Source of the DNA: Rhodopirellula sp. SM50
GTDB taxonomy: Bacteria; Planctomycetota; Planctomycetia; Pirellulales; Pirellulaceae
DNA: 64,000 nt
Direction: 5' to 3'
Assembly: GCF_002289565.1 (NCBI RefSeq)
Contig: NZ_NTFY01000036.1
Location: 46,512 to 110,511 of the forward strand
Each line of letters begins with the position of its first letter. The first letter of the stretch is position 1. Of the stretch, positions 1-8,753 are shown one piece after another. The position numbers and the translations under genes were made by a program. The notes beneath the pieces were generated by a model that was given only the letters and a program-made list of their open reading frames with translations, searched no databases and was not told the DNA's origin.

Positions 1-1
1 G

Positions 2-751
2 TTCAACGTCGACGACCAGTGGCCGGTTGTCTGCGAGCCCTTTTGCCAATGGGTCATCGAAGACCACTTTTCCGCGGGCCGCCCGGATTGGCAGAACGTC
101 GGCGTGCAATTCTGCCCCAATGTCACGCCGTATGAAGAGATGAAATTGCGGCTACTCAATGCCGGCCATTCGGTGCTCGGGATTCTCGGCAGCGTTTATG
201 GATATCAAACGATCGACGAGTGTGTACGGGATGACCTGTTTGGCGAATACCTCCGCCAATTCTTTGACGTCGAGGCAACGCCCGTGCTCGACGCCGTCGA
301 AGGGATCGACCTGGACGAATATAAAGCGACACTGATCGAGCGATTCGGCAATCCGAATGTCAAAGACCACCTCTCCAGAATCTGCCTGGAAAGTTCCAGC
401 AAGTTGCCGGTATTCCTGATTCCCACCATTCGCGAAAACCTCGCCACAGGCGGAAGCGTTCAATTCGCAGCACTCGTGATTGCGGCCTGGTGCTACTACA
501 GTGCCAACCACGCCGACCGACACGGCCAACCACTCGATGTCCACGATGGGTTGAAACAGAGCTTGCACGATGCGGCCCAATCCAGTGGCGAGGATCGCCT
601 GGCGTTTCTGAGAATCCAACAGGTCTTCGGCGACCTCGCCGACAACGAGCGGTTTGCACAGACCTACACCGAAATGCTGAACCGCATGGAGCGCACCGCC
701 GATGTCACCGAACATATGCAAGCGGTGCTGCATGACGCTCGCAACAGCTGA
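2..751 (+). CDS. Mannitol dehydrogenase family protein, C-terminal part (5' end outside window)
   Basis: The reading frame is open from the first bases, so the N-terminal NAD-binding half lies upstream. The visible 249 residues match the C-terminal domain of the mannitol 2-dehydrogenase / fructuronate reductase family. They include WPVVCEPFCQWVIED, a GVQF segment, and MKLRLLNAGHS, which carries the family's conserved Lys and His-Ser. Members are cytosolic NAD(P)-dependent polyol or aldonate dehydrogenases that interconvert mannitol/fructose or mannonate/fructuronate. The neighbouring sugar-degrading locus on the opposite strand fits a role in carbohydrate catabolism. Which substrate applies cannot be decided from this fragment. 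The stop is TGA at 749-751. Confidence 0.85.
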   Translation, partial: FNVDDQWPVVCEPFCQWVIEDHFSAGRPDWQNVGVQFCPNVTPYEEMKLRLLNAGHSVLGILGSVYGYQTIDECVRDDLFGEYLRQFFDVEATPVLDAVEGIDLDEYKATLIERFGNPNVKDHLSRICLESSSKLPVFLIPTIRENLATGGSVQFAALVIAAWCYYSANHADRHGQPLDVHDGLKQSLHDAAQSSGEDRLAFLRIQQVFGDLADNERFAQTYTEMLNRMERTADVTEHMQAVLHDARNS

Positions 752-914
752 CCGCAATGGCGAACTTGGAAGAAAAATGGAGGCCGGTCGGTAGGCAAAT
801 AGTCGACATCTCTCTAGACGCCTGAGGAGGTTGGTGCGCTTTGGTTGGATTTAGTCGGGCTCCTCCCTTGTAGCAGCCACCCCCTCTTCATTCTTCCATC
901 GAACGAGATGCGAC

Positions 915-1271
915 ATGGTCATCCCACCTATCATCGTCTATACCGTCTTTGCCGCATTTGGTGTCGGGCTTTTGCTACCACTGCTGGTAGCCTGCTGGGG
1001 GCAGCGCGATCGACCGGGCGCGCGAGCGGGAGTGATTTTGGGTGTCGTATTCAGCATCCCCACCGGACTGCTATCCGGAGCGTTTCTCTGGAGCTATCTG
1101 GAGGAAGCATCCACCATACCAGAGGGTATTTTGCTTTTTTTCGGTCCACTTCTGGGTTGCTTCGTCGGAACGCTCGTCGCGTCGCTAATCACGCGAGAAA
1201 TCGGTGCCGGAATTGCAGGTCGTCGAATCCAACGCCGTGAACAAGTCGATCAAATTGGCAAGATCATGTAG
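915..1271 (+). CDS. Small hypothetical membrane protein
   Basis: This 118-residue protein has three hydrophobic stretches, at about residues 3-25, 38-60 and 71-92, and a basic C-terminal tail (RRIQRREQ), so it looks like a small integral membrane protein. I do not recognise a family. The ATG at 915 was preferred over an overlapping frame from 845, because that frame gives a Ser/Arg-rich, low-hydrophobicity product typical of a shadow. No clear ribosome binding site is visible. It lies alone between the polyol dehydrogenase gene and the minus-strand polysaccharide locus, and its role is unknown. Confidence 0.5.
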   Translation: MVIPPIIVYTVFAAFGVGLLLPLLVACWGQRDRPGARAGVILGVVFSIPTGLLSGAFLWSYLEEASTIPEGILLFFGPLLGCFVGTLVASLITREIGAGIAGRRIQRREQVDQIGKIM

Positions 1272-1305
1272 GACAGGCTGAGCTGATGCAAGACGAGTGC
1301 AGTGG

Positions 1306-2544
1306 TTAAAACGCGTCTATGATCGCATCCAGGCGGACTCCGAGGAGCTGCTGCGCGAGCGTGTCGAGTTGGTCTTCCGAACCCTGCAGATGGTAGGTTC
1401 GTTGCACGTGCCGCATCGTCTCGCCGGGTTTCAGTGCCGCGGCTGGGGATGAGGTTTCCAGCTCGTAAAACGGTCCCAGCGGGGGCTTGCCCGGTTCGGG
1501 TGAACCATCGTTGTAGGAATTGATCACGTCACCGGAATACGGCTGATCCTGCAGCTCCCACATGGAGTTGACGAATCCGTGTGGCGCGTCCTGAACGTTG
1601 TAGGTGACGATGTTCAACACTCCTCCGGCGGCGTCGTAGCTGCCTGCGATCCCCTTGGAACGCTGCGGACTGATTCCGATCTTCCCGCGACGCGTGCCGT
1701 CGCCGCGGAAAAACAGCTTGTCGTCTTCGACTTGCAGGTAATCCGGCGGCACCTTACCGAAGTACGTGTCATTGACCCTTGGACCGAGCTTCTTGTCGCT
1801 ACCTTGCTGAAAGGGAATGACCACGGTTGTCTCGGGGGAGGGGTTGTACATGCCGAGGATCCAGATCGAAAGCAGCCCGGTTTCCGGCTTCCAGGCGTGC
1901 GAGCCGGTGTTGGTGATTCGGTTGTCCGTTTCATAGCTCACCATCCGCAGCCCCTCACCGAGTTCGACGTCCAACAACTGGGAGGCTTCTTGCTTGTCCA
2001 GCAGTTTCACGGTGCGTTCAATCCCCACCTGGAACTCGGCGCCGCTGTAGTTGATCAGTTCCGTCGAGTGCTTGAACTTTGCCGATGCGTCGGTTTGTTC
2101 GACGAGTTCGTAGGCTTCGGTATCGATTGCCGGTGGAGTGGCCCAGTCGGAGAATTCGAAGTTTGATCCTGGCTTAAAGAACAAGGCGTACTGACCGCCT
2201 TCCGGTCCCAGCCAGAACCGTTCTTCTCCGCCGAAGATATAGATGTGCTCTTCGAGCGTGCCCTTCTTCTGCTCGTCCGAAAGGAGGCCCTGTTGGATGA
2301 CCGGGCGGTTGATCCAGCCGAAGCTCGGTCCGGACTGGTGGTCGAAGGTGCTGGTCATCACACGGCCCTGATAGGCGGGCGCCACGGCGACCGCGGCGCC
2401 GCCGTCACGCAACACAACGATCGGCGTATGTTTTTTCATAAAGGCCAAGTCGTCGGCAAACGTGTCGTCGGCAGAAGCCCCCTGGGCAGCCATACCGAGA
2501 GCTGCTCCAACGATTCCCAAACAAATTTTCATCGGTATCTTCAT
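1306..2544 (-). CDS. Secreted DUF6786-family protein
   Basis: This 412-residue protein has an N-terminal signal peptide (about residues 1-25, ending QGASADD). The rest resembles the DUF6786 family found in planctomycetes and Bacteroidetes, whose members look like mutarotase-fold carbohydrate-binding proteins. Recognisable stretches are GGEERFWLGPEGGQYALFF and ETGLLSIWILGMYNPS. No catalytic residues can be assigned. Its ATG comes one base after the stop of the GH117/GH43-like gene, so the two are probably co-translated. It is the last gene of the long minus-strand polysaccharide locus. A periplasmic sugar-binding or epimerase-like role is inference from fold resemblance and context. Confidence 0.7.
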   Translation of the reverse strand: MKIPMKICLGIVGAALGMAAQGASADDTFADDLAFMKKHTPIVVLRDGGAAVAVAPAYQGRVMTSTFDHQSGPSFGWINRPVIQQGLLSDEQKKGTLEEHIYIFGGEERFWLGPEGGQYALFFKPGSNFEFSDWATPPAIDTEAYELVEQTDASAKFKHSTELINYSGAEFQVGIERTVKLLDKQEASQLLDVELGEGLRMVSYETDNRITNTGSHAWKPETGLLSIWILGMYNPSPETTVVIPFQQGSDKKLGPRVNDTYFGKVPPDYLQVEDDKLFFRGDGTRRGKIGISPQRSKGIAGSYDAAGGVLNIVTYNVQDAPHGFVNSMWELQDQPYSGDVINSYNDGSPEPGKPPLGPFYELETSSPAAALKPGETMRHVQRTYHLQGSEDQLDTLAQQLLGVRLDAIIDAF

Positions 2545-2545
2545 C

Positions 2546-3517
2546 TTATTGTTTCTCCGTTACATCAAACCGCTCAATAAAGGGCAGCCGGGTGTTCCGG
2601 CCTTTCGCCCGTCCGATCTCAACGCCCCATCTCGGAATTTCACCCGCCCCGCTCTGCGTAAACGCTTCCGGACGATAGGCTCCCCCGGCCCACGGACCGT
2701 CGATCACGTTATGCGTTTTCGAAAAATTGATTCCGTCCTCAGCATAGAGGATCGAATTGGTGATCGCTTTCGGCCCCGTCGTGCCGATCATCGCGGCAAC
2801 GCCCGAGCCCTGCGGCCAGACCAGCACTTCGTGATTGCCGGGGATCACCGGATTCGCCTCGTGCCGTACATAGGGGCCTTGCGGATGTTCGGCGATCGCC
2901 AGGCCCATTTGAGTTTGCCCGGGACCTTTGCCCAGCTGACGGCCTTTGTAGTAGAACCAGTACTTGCCTTCGCGAACGATCAGGCAGGCATCATCGACAA
3001 GATGGCTGTCGAAATCCGACGGGTTGTCGCTGTTCTTCAAAGCCGGATTGGTGGCCAGACGCTGCCAGGGACCCTCGGGTGAGTCCGACACGGCGATCCC
3101 GATCTTTGAATCAGGATTGAATCCCTTGCCGTACTCTCTGGATGTTCCTGTGTAGAACAGCCAGTAGCGTCCTTCGGCAACCAGAATGTTGGGCGTGAAG
3201 ACGCTTGCCCCTTCCCAGCTACCGGGTTCGCCCTTGGCAAGCGCCATGCCTTTCTCGGTCCACTTGTGACCATCCGGCGAGGTCGCATACCAGACGGTCG
3301 CATCGTATCCCGGAGAGATCTTTCCCTTCGAATACCACACGTAATACAAGTCGTCGACTTTGATGATGTCGCTCGGGTCACGACGCATAACGCCTGGTTC
3401 GGCACCGATGCCTTCGACCGCCGAATGCGAGACCGTGACGGTTCGAGTGACGGTGTCGTCGGCGTGGGTAGCAACCGCCATGAAGACCGTTGCTGCGACG
3501 CAGAAGAGAGTTTTCAT
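2546..3517 (-). CDS. Secreted beta-propeller glycoside hydrolase, GH117/GH43-like
   Basis: This 323-residue protein has a signal peptide (residues 1-19, cleaved near THA-DD). The mature part looks like a five-bladed beta-propeller hydrolase. RDPSDIIKVDDLYYVWYSKG near residues 46-65 holds a likely catalytic-base Asp. DDACLIV followed by YWFYYKGR, and PEAF near the C-terminus, match the other acidic positions of GH117/GH43-type enzymes. GH117 members remove 3,6-anhydrogalactose from red-algal oligosaccharides, but relatives with other specificities exist. The ATG at 3517 was chosen because it begins the signal peptide. An upstream in-frame ATG at 3607 would add 30 polar residues. It sits in a sulfatase-rich operon, so a sulfated algal glycan is a plausible target. 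Confidence 0.75.
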   Translation of the reverse strand: MKTLFCVAATVFMAVATHADDTVTRTVTVSHSAVEGIGAEPGVMRRDPSDIIKVDDLYYVWYSKGKISPGYDATVWYATSPDGHKWTEKGMALAKGEPGSWEGASVFTPNILVAEGRYWLFYTGTSREYGKGFNPDSKIGIAVSDSPEGPWQRLATNPALKNSDNPSDFDSHLVDDACLIVREGKYWFYYKGRQLGKGPGQTQMGLAIAEHPQGPYVRHEANPVIPGNHEVLVWPQGSGVAAMIGTTGPKAITNSILYAEDGINFSKTHNVIDGPWAGGAYRPEAFTQSGAGEIPRWGVEIGRAKGRNTRLPFIERFDVTEKQ

Positions 3518-3682
3518 AATGTGCTCTGATGGTGAAACTGTTGACTCAATAAGTTCTGCCGAGGTGTTTAAAAGCGATGATCTACGCCGTCGCGGCTGAG
3601 TAGGCATTCGTGGCCGGTTCGTTCACACTCACTGATGACGCGGTCAACACGTACAGACAGAGAGCGAGTGACAGATGATGGA

Positions 3683-5134
3683 TCATGATCTCTCCTGCGG
3701 ATCGACCAAGTTGATTTCCCGTTGATCCGAACCGGTGACGCGGACGTCGCCGAGTTCTGCGACGGCTTCCTTGGCCCGCGTTTGAAGCCGCTGCACGATC
3801 GTGGGGTGATCGTCGGCGACGTTGTGTTTTTCGCCGAGGTCGTCCTTCAAATTGAAAAGCCTCGGTTCACGCAAGGTCACAAAGCCTTTCGTCTTGTCCG
3901 GCTTCTTGGACCAGAACGGCTGATCCTTCGGCGTCCGCGGCAGATGCAGTTTCCAGTCGCCCTCTCGCACCGCCTGCAGATTGGTGCCGTTGTAGTAGTA
4001 AAGAACCTTGTGGGGCGTTTCGGTCACCTTGCCTTGAAGGATGGGCAGGATCTGTTTCCCGTCGATCTTACGATCACTCGGTGGCTCCACTCCGGCGAGT
4101 TCACAGAACAGGGGCAACAGGTCCATGCTGGTCAGCGTGACATCGGACACTTGGTTGGCCGGGATTTTTCCCGGCCAGCGAAAAATGCCGGGCACGCGGT
4201 GCCCGCCTTCCATCGTGCAGTACTTGCCGCCGTTCAAGCCGCCCGTGGACCCGAATCTTGTCGGGCCGTTGTCCGAAGTAAAGACCACCAGCGTGTTGTC
4301 ATCCAGGCCGGCATCGCGAATCGCTTTCATGATCCGCCCGGTGCTGTGATCAAGTTCTTTGATAAAGTCCCCGTACTTGCCTTTCTGTGACGTGCCGACG
4401 AAGTCTTTGCTGGGCAATAGCGGGGAATGCACGATGTGATGCGAAACGTAGATGAAAAACGGATCGTCTTTCTGCCGCTCGATGAATTTGACAACTTCAT
4501 CGGTATAGCGTCGTGTCAGTTCCTGACATCGAACGTTCTTCTGTTCGACTTTCTTGCCGCGATACAGCGTGTTGTAGTTTGGCCCGCGGTTCTTGGAGTA
4601 ATTGCTGGGGATGCCAAGGTGTTCGTTGAATCCGGCGTCGATCGGATGGGAGCCCTCGACGTCCATGCCCAAGTGCCACTTGCCCACCATCAGCGAACGA
4701 TAGCCGGCGGGTCCAAGCAATTCGGGGATCGTGACTTCATCGGGGGCGAAACCGTAGTCCTTGTACTTGGAACCCGGCGTTTCCGTTCGGGCGACTGGCA
4801 TGCCGCATCGCATCGGGTAACGTCCGGTCAACAGCGAGGCCCGCGAAGGGCTGCACACATTGGCCGGAACAAAAAAATCCGTGCTGCGAAATCCTTCTTC
4901 GGACAGCGCGTCAATGTGTGGAGTTTTAACGCCCTTTGGGCTGTAACAACTGATGTCGCCGTACCCGAGATCATCGGCGAAGATGACGACGAAGTTTGGT
5001 GGTCGTTCCGCTGCGCTTGCCAAACAGCATCCCAACAGCAACATGGCAACGGGGCAAAACAATCGGGCCAGGAAGATCGCGGACAAACAGTTCGCTCTCT
5101 CCCTCGTACTGCCAAATCCAAGATTCGAATTCAT
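3683..5134 (-). CDS. Type I sulfatase (arylsulfatase A-like), secreted
   Basis: This 483-residue alkaline-phosphatase-superfamily sulfatase has a hydrophobic export signal at about residues 20-42. The sequence LLGCC there could be a lipobox. The metal site begins at PNFVVIFADDLGYGD (about 46-60). The formylglycine motif is C94-S-P-S-R followed by ASLLTGR. GKWHLG, HIVHSPL and FTSDNGP complete the active site. It would hydrolyse sulfate esters on a sugar after Cys-to-formylglycine maturation, and no maturase lies in this window. The start at 5134 leaves 10 bases after the upstream sulfatase stop, whereas the ATG at 5176 would overlap that gene by 32 bases. Substrate position is unknown. Confidence 0.9.
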   Translation of the reverse strand: MNSNLGFGSTRERANCLSAIFLARLFCPVAMLLLGCCLASAAERPPNFVVIFADDLGYGDISCYSPKGVKTPHIDALSEEGFRSTDFFVPANVCSPSRASLLTGRYPMRCGMPVARTETPGSKYKDYGFAPDEVTIPELLGPAGYRSLMVGKWHLGMDVEGSHPIDAGFNEHLGIPSNYSKNRGPNYNTLYRGKKVEQKNVRCQELTRRYTDEVVKFIERQKDDPFFIYVSHHIVHSPLLPSKDFVGTSQKGKYGDFIKELDHSTGRIMKAIRDAGLDDNTLVVFTSDNGPTRFGSTGGLNGGKYCTMEGGHRVPGIFRWPGKIPANQVSDVTLTSMDLLPLFCELAGVEPPSDRKIDGKQILPILQGKVTETPHKVLYYYNGTNLQAVREGDWKLHLPRTPKDQPFWSKKPDKTKGFVTLREPRLFNLKDDLGEKHNVADDHPTIVQRLQTRAKEAVAELGDVRVTGSDQREINLVDPQERS

Positions 5135-5144
5135 CGGTTGCGAC

Positions 5145-6569
5145 TCATTTTGAAAGTGGTTTGGGATGTTCGACAAACGCGGCGGGCCGGCTGTTGTCGG
5201 CGATGTCTTTGGCGAATGTTTTCAAGTGCTGCACCAGTCTCTGTACGACCTCCGGATTCGACTCGATCACATTTGTCTTCTCGCCGATGTCGTTCTCCAG
5301 GTCGTAGAGCTGCGTGGGTTTCCCTTTGTTCGTATGCAGTTTCCACTTTCCCGACCGGACCGCTCGCAACTGGTTTCCGCCGTGGTAAAAGAACGCTTCG
5401 TGTGGTGTCGGGGCTTCGCCCGTCAACGTCGGCCAGATGTCTTTGCCGTCGATGACCCGATCGGTGGGGATCGTGGCACCGGCCAATTTCGCGAACGTCG
5501 GTAGCAAATCCATGGTGGTCATCAGTTCGTCGTTGGGCGTTCCCGCGGGGATTTTTCCCGGCCAGCGGACGACCGTGGGCTCACGCATGCCGCCTTCGAA
5601 CGTGGTCCCCTTGTTGCCGCGCAATGGGCCGGGGCTGGCGAAGAGGGTGTTCTTGGGAGGACCGTTGTCGGAGGTGAACAGGACCAGTGTGTTTTCGTCG
5701 AGACCGTTGACCTGGAGCGTGTCGAGGATTTGACCGACGGACCAGTCGATTTCGGCGATCGCCTGCCGGAAGAGGTTGTGCCGCGTTTGGTAATCGATCT
5801 TGCCGTCTTCTTCGTTCAGTTTCGCCACGACGTCGTCAGGGACGCCTTTCATGAATGGAGGCGACACGTGCAACGGCGCGTGGGGAATGGGATGCGGTAG
5901 ATACAGAAAAAACGGCTCGTCCTTGTTCCTCTCGATGAATGACACCGCACGTTCGGTGATCCGCTTGGTCAGCAAATCGGCATTCGGCTCCATTTCGATG
6001 ACGGCGTCGTTGCTGAGCAATGGCAGCGGCGGGAACTTGTAGTGATTCTGCCGCGGATGAAACGGGTGAATGTCGTGGCTGTACGGGATGCCGAAATACT
6101 CATCGAATCCCTGTTTCGTCGGCAGAAACTGCGGCTGGTCTCCGAGGTGCCACTTGCCGAACATCCCCGTTTTGTAGCCTGCGGTTTTCAGGACTTCGGC
6201 GATGGTGATTTCATCCGGGTTCAATCCCTTTCGGTCTCCGGCGAGCAGCACGCCGAAATTGGAGCCCATCGCCATGTCGATCCGTTTGGGATAGCACCCC
6301 GTCATCAGCGCCGCTCGCGACGGCGTGCAAACCGGTGCGGCCACATAAAAGCTCGTCAGCCGGGAACCTTCCGCCGCCATCTGATCGATTCGGGGCGTGC
6401 TGACGTGTTTGCCACCGAAGCAACTGAGGTCGCCATACCCCTGGTCATCGGTGAAGATCACCACGAAATTTGGCTTGCGGCCTTCCGCTCGGACCGGTTG
6501 AACAAACAGCCCGCTCAAAGCTGCAATCACCAGGATGGGTGAGACGCTGGATTTCGAATTCAATGACAT
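5145..6569 (-). CDS. Type I sulfatase, secreted
   Basis: This 474-residue sulfatase has a signal peptide (residues 1-28, ending VRAEG). The metal-binding segment is NFVVIFTDDQGYGD, the formylglycine motif is C81-T-P-S-R with AALMTG, and GKWHLGD, HPIPHAPL and FTSDNGPP follow. The C-terminal LYDLENDIGEKTNV is the usual small-domain signature. It is the second of three consecutive sulfatase genes on the minus strand (8543 to 3683), which suggests stepwise desulfation of one polysaccharide. It is clearly diverged from the sulfatase downstream of it, so it is not a recent duplicate. The exact substrate is not predictable. Confidence 0.9.
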   Translation of the reverse strand: MSLNSKSSVSPILVIAALSGLFVQPVRAEGRKPNFVVIFTDDQGYGDLSCFGGKHVSTPRIDQMAAEGSRLTSFYVAAPVCTPSRAALMTGCYPKRIDMAMGSNFGVLLAGDRKGLNPDEITIAEVLKTAGYKTGMFGKWHLGDQPQFLPTKQGFDEYFGIPYSHDIHPFHPRQNHYKFPPLPLLSNDAVIEMEPNADLLTKRITERAVSFIERNKDEPFFLYLPHPIPHAPLHVSPPFMKGVPDDVVAKLNEEDGKIDYQTRHNLFRQAIAEIDWSVGQILDTLQVNGLDENTLVLFTSDNGPPKNTLFASPGPLRGNKGTTFEGGMREPTVVRWPGKIPAGTPNDELMTTMDLLPTFAKLAGATIPTDRVIDGKDIWPTLTGEAPTPHEAFFYHGGNQLRAVRSGKWKLHTNKGKPTQLYDLENDIGEKTNVIESNPEVVQRLVQHLKTFAKDIADNSRPAAFVEHPKPLSK

Positions 6570-6605
6570 TTGAAGTTTCTCTTTGGGCCTGTCAAGATCG
6601 TCGCT

Positions 6606-6734
6606 CTACTTGGGTGTCCGCGGCGCGTTGAGCCATTGCTGAAGCTGATCCGTTAGCGAGGCGACCAGATCGGGATGGTCGTCGATGACGTTTCGCTGCT
6701 CATTCGGGTCGGCTTCCACGTCAAACAATTCTGA
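6606..6734 (-). pseudogene. Remnant 3' end of a deleted sulfatase gene
   Basis: Directly after the TAA of the neighbouring sulfatase (6735-6737) the same frame stays open for 42 codons to a TAG at 6606-6608. It reads SELFDVEADPNEQRNVIDD and ends NAPRTPK. ELFDVEADPNEQ-NVIDDHPDLV is the standard sulfatase C-terminal signature, in which the product normally ends some 20-40 residues later. The intact sulfatase upstream already carries its own equivalent (ELYDIAADPGQKNNIAKKRP) followed by a long extra domain. This stretch is therefore best read as the tail of another sulfatase whose body was lost, perhaps by recombination between paralogues. Extension by stop readthrough is a less likely alternative. 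Confidence 0.7.
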
Positions 6735-8543
6735 TTAATCGAGGTGGGTGACGACGACGTAGTACGCGCCCAACTCGCCGTCCTTGATCTCGAAATAGGG
6801 GGCGAGCTGATGGGAGCCCTTCTTGAGTTCCGTGACGAAGCGGACTTGTTCGGCATCCGTTTCGACCGGTTTTCGGTCAAGATCCTTGCCGTCCAGACGC
6901 AGCACACCGTGGGTCGCACCGACGGCAACTCCGGGCGTGGTGCGAAACGCCTTTGCGGCTCCTGGGACGTTGTCGCCCGCAGAGAGCGGTGCGTTGATCG
7001 CGGTTCCCGACTCGACGGGCCAGCGGCGGAGAGAGATCTCGTACGCGCCATCTTGGATCACCTTGACCGCCCAGTGGCCCTTGTGAACGAGTTCTCCGGA
7101 GGCCTGAAGCTCAATCGCCGCGCGGATGGAGCCTTGGTGCCACGGGGGATAAACCTCCTGGATCCAGTCGTGGGCGGTCAGGCTCACAACGGGGTGTTCG
7201 GGATGGCCGAGGTAAATCTCGGTCGTTTGCGAAAATGTCGGCTCAAGCTCCGCCCACCACTGTTCATAAAACTCTCGCATCTTCGCGACGACTTGGGGAC
7301 GCTTCTTAGCGATGTTGTTCTTTTGTCCCGGGTCCGCGGCGATATCGTACAGCTCTTTACCGTTGATCAGCCGATACTGTTGCGACATCACCGACGAACC
7401 ACGCCACTTGATCGGATCGCGAACGCGTTGCGAATCGCTGATGACAAAGCGTTCGGGCCAATCGACGTCTTTGGTCGGATCGAGCAAGCTGGCGATCGAG
7501 ACGCCATCAAATTTCACTGATTCAGGCTTCGGTACGCCGGTCATGTCGAGCAACGTGGGTACGATGTCGACGGCGTGGGTTAGCTGATCGACATGGTGCT
7601 GCTTGGTCAGGCCACCGGACGGCCAATGCACAAAGAACGGTACGCGGTGACCACCGTCATACGGGCTTCCTTTGCCGGCACGCATTCCGGCATTGTAGAT
7701 CTTTGCACCGCTGGCCGTCCCGTTGTCCGTCGTGAAAATGAAGATGGTATTCTCGGCGATTCCGAGTTCTTCGATCAGCTCACGGGTCTTGCCGACATTG
7801 TCATCGATGTTGGTGATCATGCCGTAGAACGCGGCGATGTTGTCAGACTGGTCCGGATACAGATCGAGGTATTTTTGCGGGCAATGCAGCGGGCCGTGCG
7901 GGGCGTTGGTTGAGATATAGGCAAAGAACGGTTGCTTCTGCTTCGCACACGAGCTGATGAAGTCGGAGGCACGAGAAAAGAAGACGTCGGTGCAGAAGCC
8001 TTTGGCCGGAACGATTGCACCGTTGTGGAAGTAGGAGCCGTCGAAGTAGGCGTTGTCCCAGAGGTCAGGCGTTTGGCCGACACCGCCGCCGCCGTGTCGA
8101 AAGACCTCTGTAAATCCCCGGTCCTCCGGTCGATAGGGATAGTTGTCGCCGAGATGCCATTTTCCGAACATGCCCGTTTCGTAGCCGGCGTCGGCGAACA
8201 TCTGGCCGACGGTGACTTCGTTTTCACGCAGCATCGAACGCCCCATGATCGTGTGCCAAACCCCGGTGCGGTTTGTCCAGTGACCGGTCAGCAGCGAGCA
8301 ACGCGTGGGGGAACACGTCGGGGCGACGTGGTAATCGCGCAGGCCGGAGCTTTCCGATGCCAGCTTGTCGATGTTTGGCGTCTTGATGATCGGGTTCCCC
8401 GTGCATCCGAGGTCGCCGTAGCCCTGGTCGTCTGACATGATCAAGATCACGTTCGGACGAGCGGCCTGGGCCACATGCCCGAGCCCCCATGACAGCGTCA
8501 AAAGTAGTGCGAAAGCGAATAAGGCAATGCCAGATGTCTTCAT
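6735..8543 (-). CDS. Type I sulfatase with C-terminal accessory domain, secreted
   Basis: This 602-residue sulfatase has a signal peptide (residues 1-27, ending VAQAA). RPNVILIMSDDQGYGD forms the metal site, and the maturation motif is C77-S-P-T-R, with Thr in place of Ser. GKWHLGDNYPYRPEDRGF and FTTDNGTASGAK follow. About 140 residues continue past the usual C-terminal signature and end with YYVVVTHLD. This tail resembles the beta-sandwich extension of some planctomycete arylsulfatases. The start at 8543 opens the signal peptide. An ATG-led frame from 8741 would run through the intergenic repeat. A sulfatase remnant follows immediately in frame. Confidence 0.88.
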   Translation of the reverse strand: MKTSGIALFAFALLLTLSWGLGHVAQAARPNVILIMSDDQGYGDLGCTGNPIIKTPNIDKLASESSGLRDYHVAPTCSPTRCSLLTGHWTNRTGVWHTIMGRSMLRENEVTVGQMFADAGYETGMFGKWHLGDNYPYRPEDRGFTEVFRHGGGGVGQTPDLWDNAYFDGSYFHNGAIVPAKGFCTDVFFSRASDFISSCAKQKQPFFAYISTNAPHGPLHCPQKYLDLYPDQSDNIAAFYGMITNIDDNVGKTRELIEELGIAENTIFIFTTDNGTASGAKIYNAGMRAGKGSPYDGGHRVPFFVHWPSGGLTKQHHVDQLTHAVDIVPTLLDMTGVPKPESVKFDGVSIASLLDPTKDVDWPERFVISDSQRVRDPIKWRGSSVMSQQYRLINGKELYDIAADPGQKNNIAKKRPQVVAKMREFYEQWWAELEPTFSQTTEIYLGHPEHPVVSLTAHDWIQEVYPPWHQGSIRAAIELQASGELVHKGHWAVKVIQDGAYEISLRRWPVESGTAINAPLSAGDNVPGAAKAFRTTPGVAVGATHGVLRLDGKDLDRKPVETDAEQVRFVTELKKGSHQLAPYFEIKDGELGAYYVVVTHLD

Positions 8544-8595
8544 GTTATTTCGTTCTTCGGGGGGATGTTCAGAGATGAATCGCAGGGGGACAAGT

Positions 8596-8672
8596 GTTGG
8601 TGTGCAGGCTTTAGCCGCCCACTCTCGCTGCGTCGCAGCGACCGGGAATCGCCTAAAGGCTAGACACCAACG
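8596..8672. repeat. Intergenic palindromic repeat, family A (copy 1)
   Basis: Reads GTTGGTGTGCAGGCTTTAG, then CGCTGCGTCGCAGCG in the centre, then GCCTAAAGGCTAGACACCAAC. The outer arms are near-complementary (GTTGGTGT / ACACCAAC), with an inner GC-rich hairpin. Two further copies in opposite orientation lie at 24112-24268. It occupies the gap between the sulfatase start and the stop of the beta-helix gene. Confidence 0.8.
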
Positions 8673-8753
8673 GTTGCTGAATACCTTTGGACTTAGGCCC
8701 GTGCCATTGCGTTCAGAGTTGTTTTCACGGTAACAAAGCACTCGGTTCCACCA

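Noticed and set aside
845..1240. 131-codon frame overlapping the small membrane protein
   Set aside because: Its product lacks hydrophobic segments and is Ser/Arg-rich, whereas the frame from 915 encodes a plausible membrane protein.
6653..7051. 132-codon minus frame near the sulfatase remnant
   Set aside because: It is Ser/Arg/Thr-rich and out of frame. The sulfatase signature is in the other frame.
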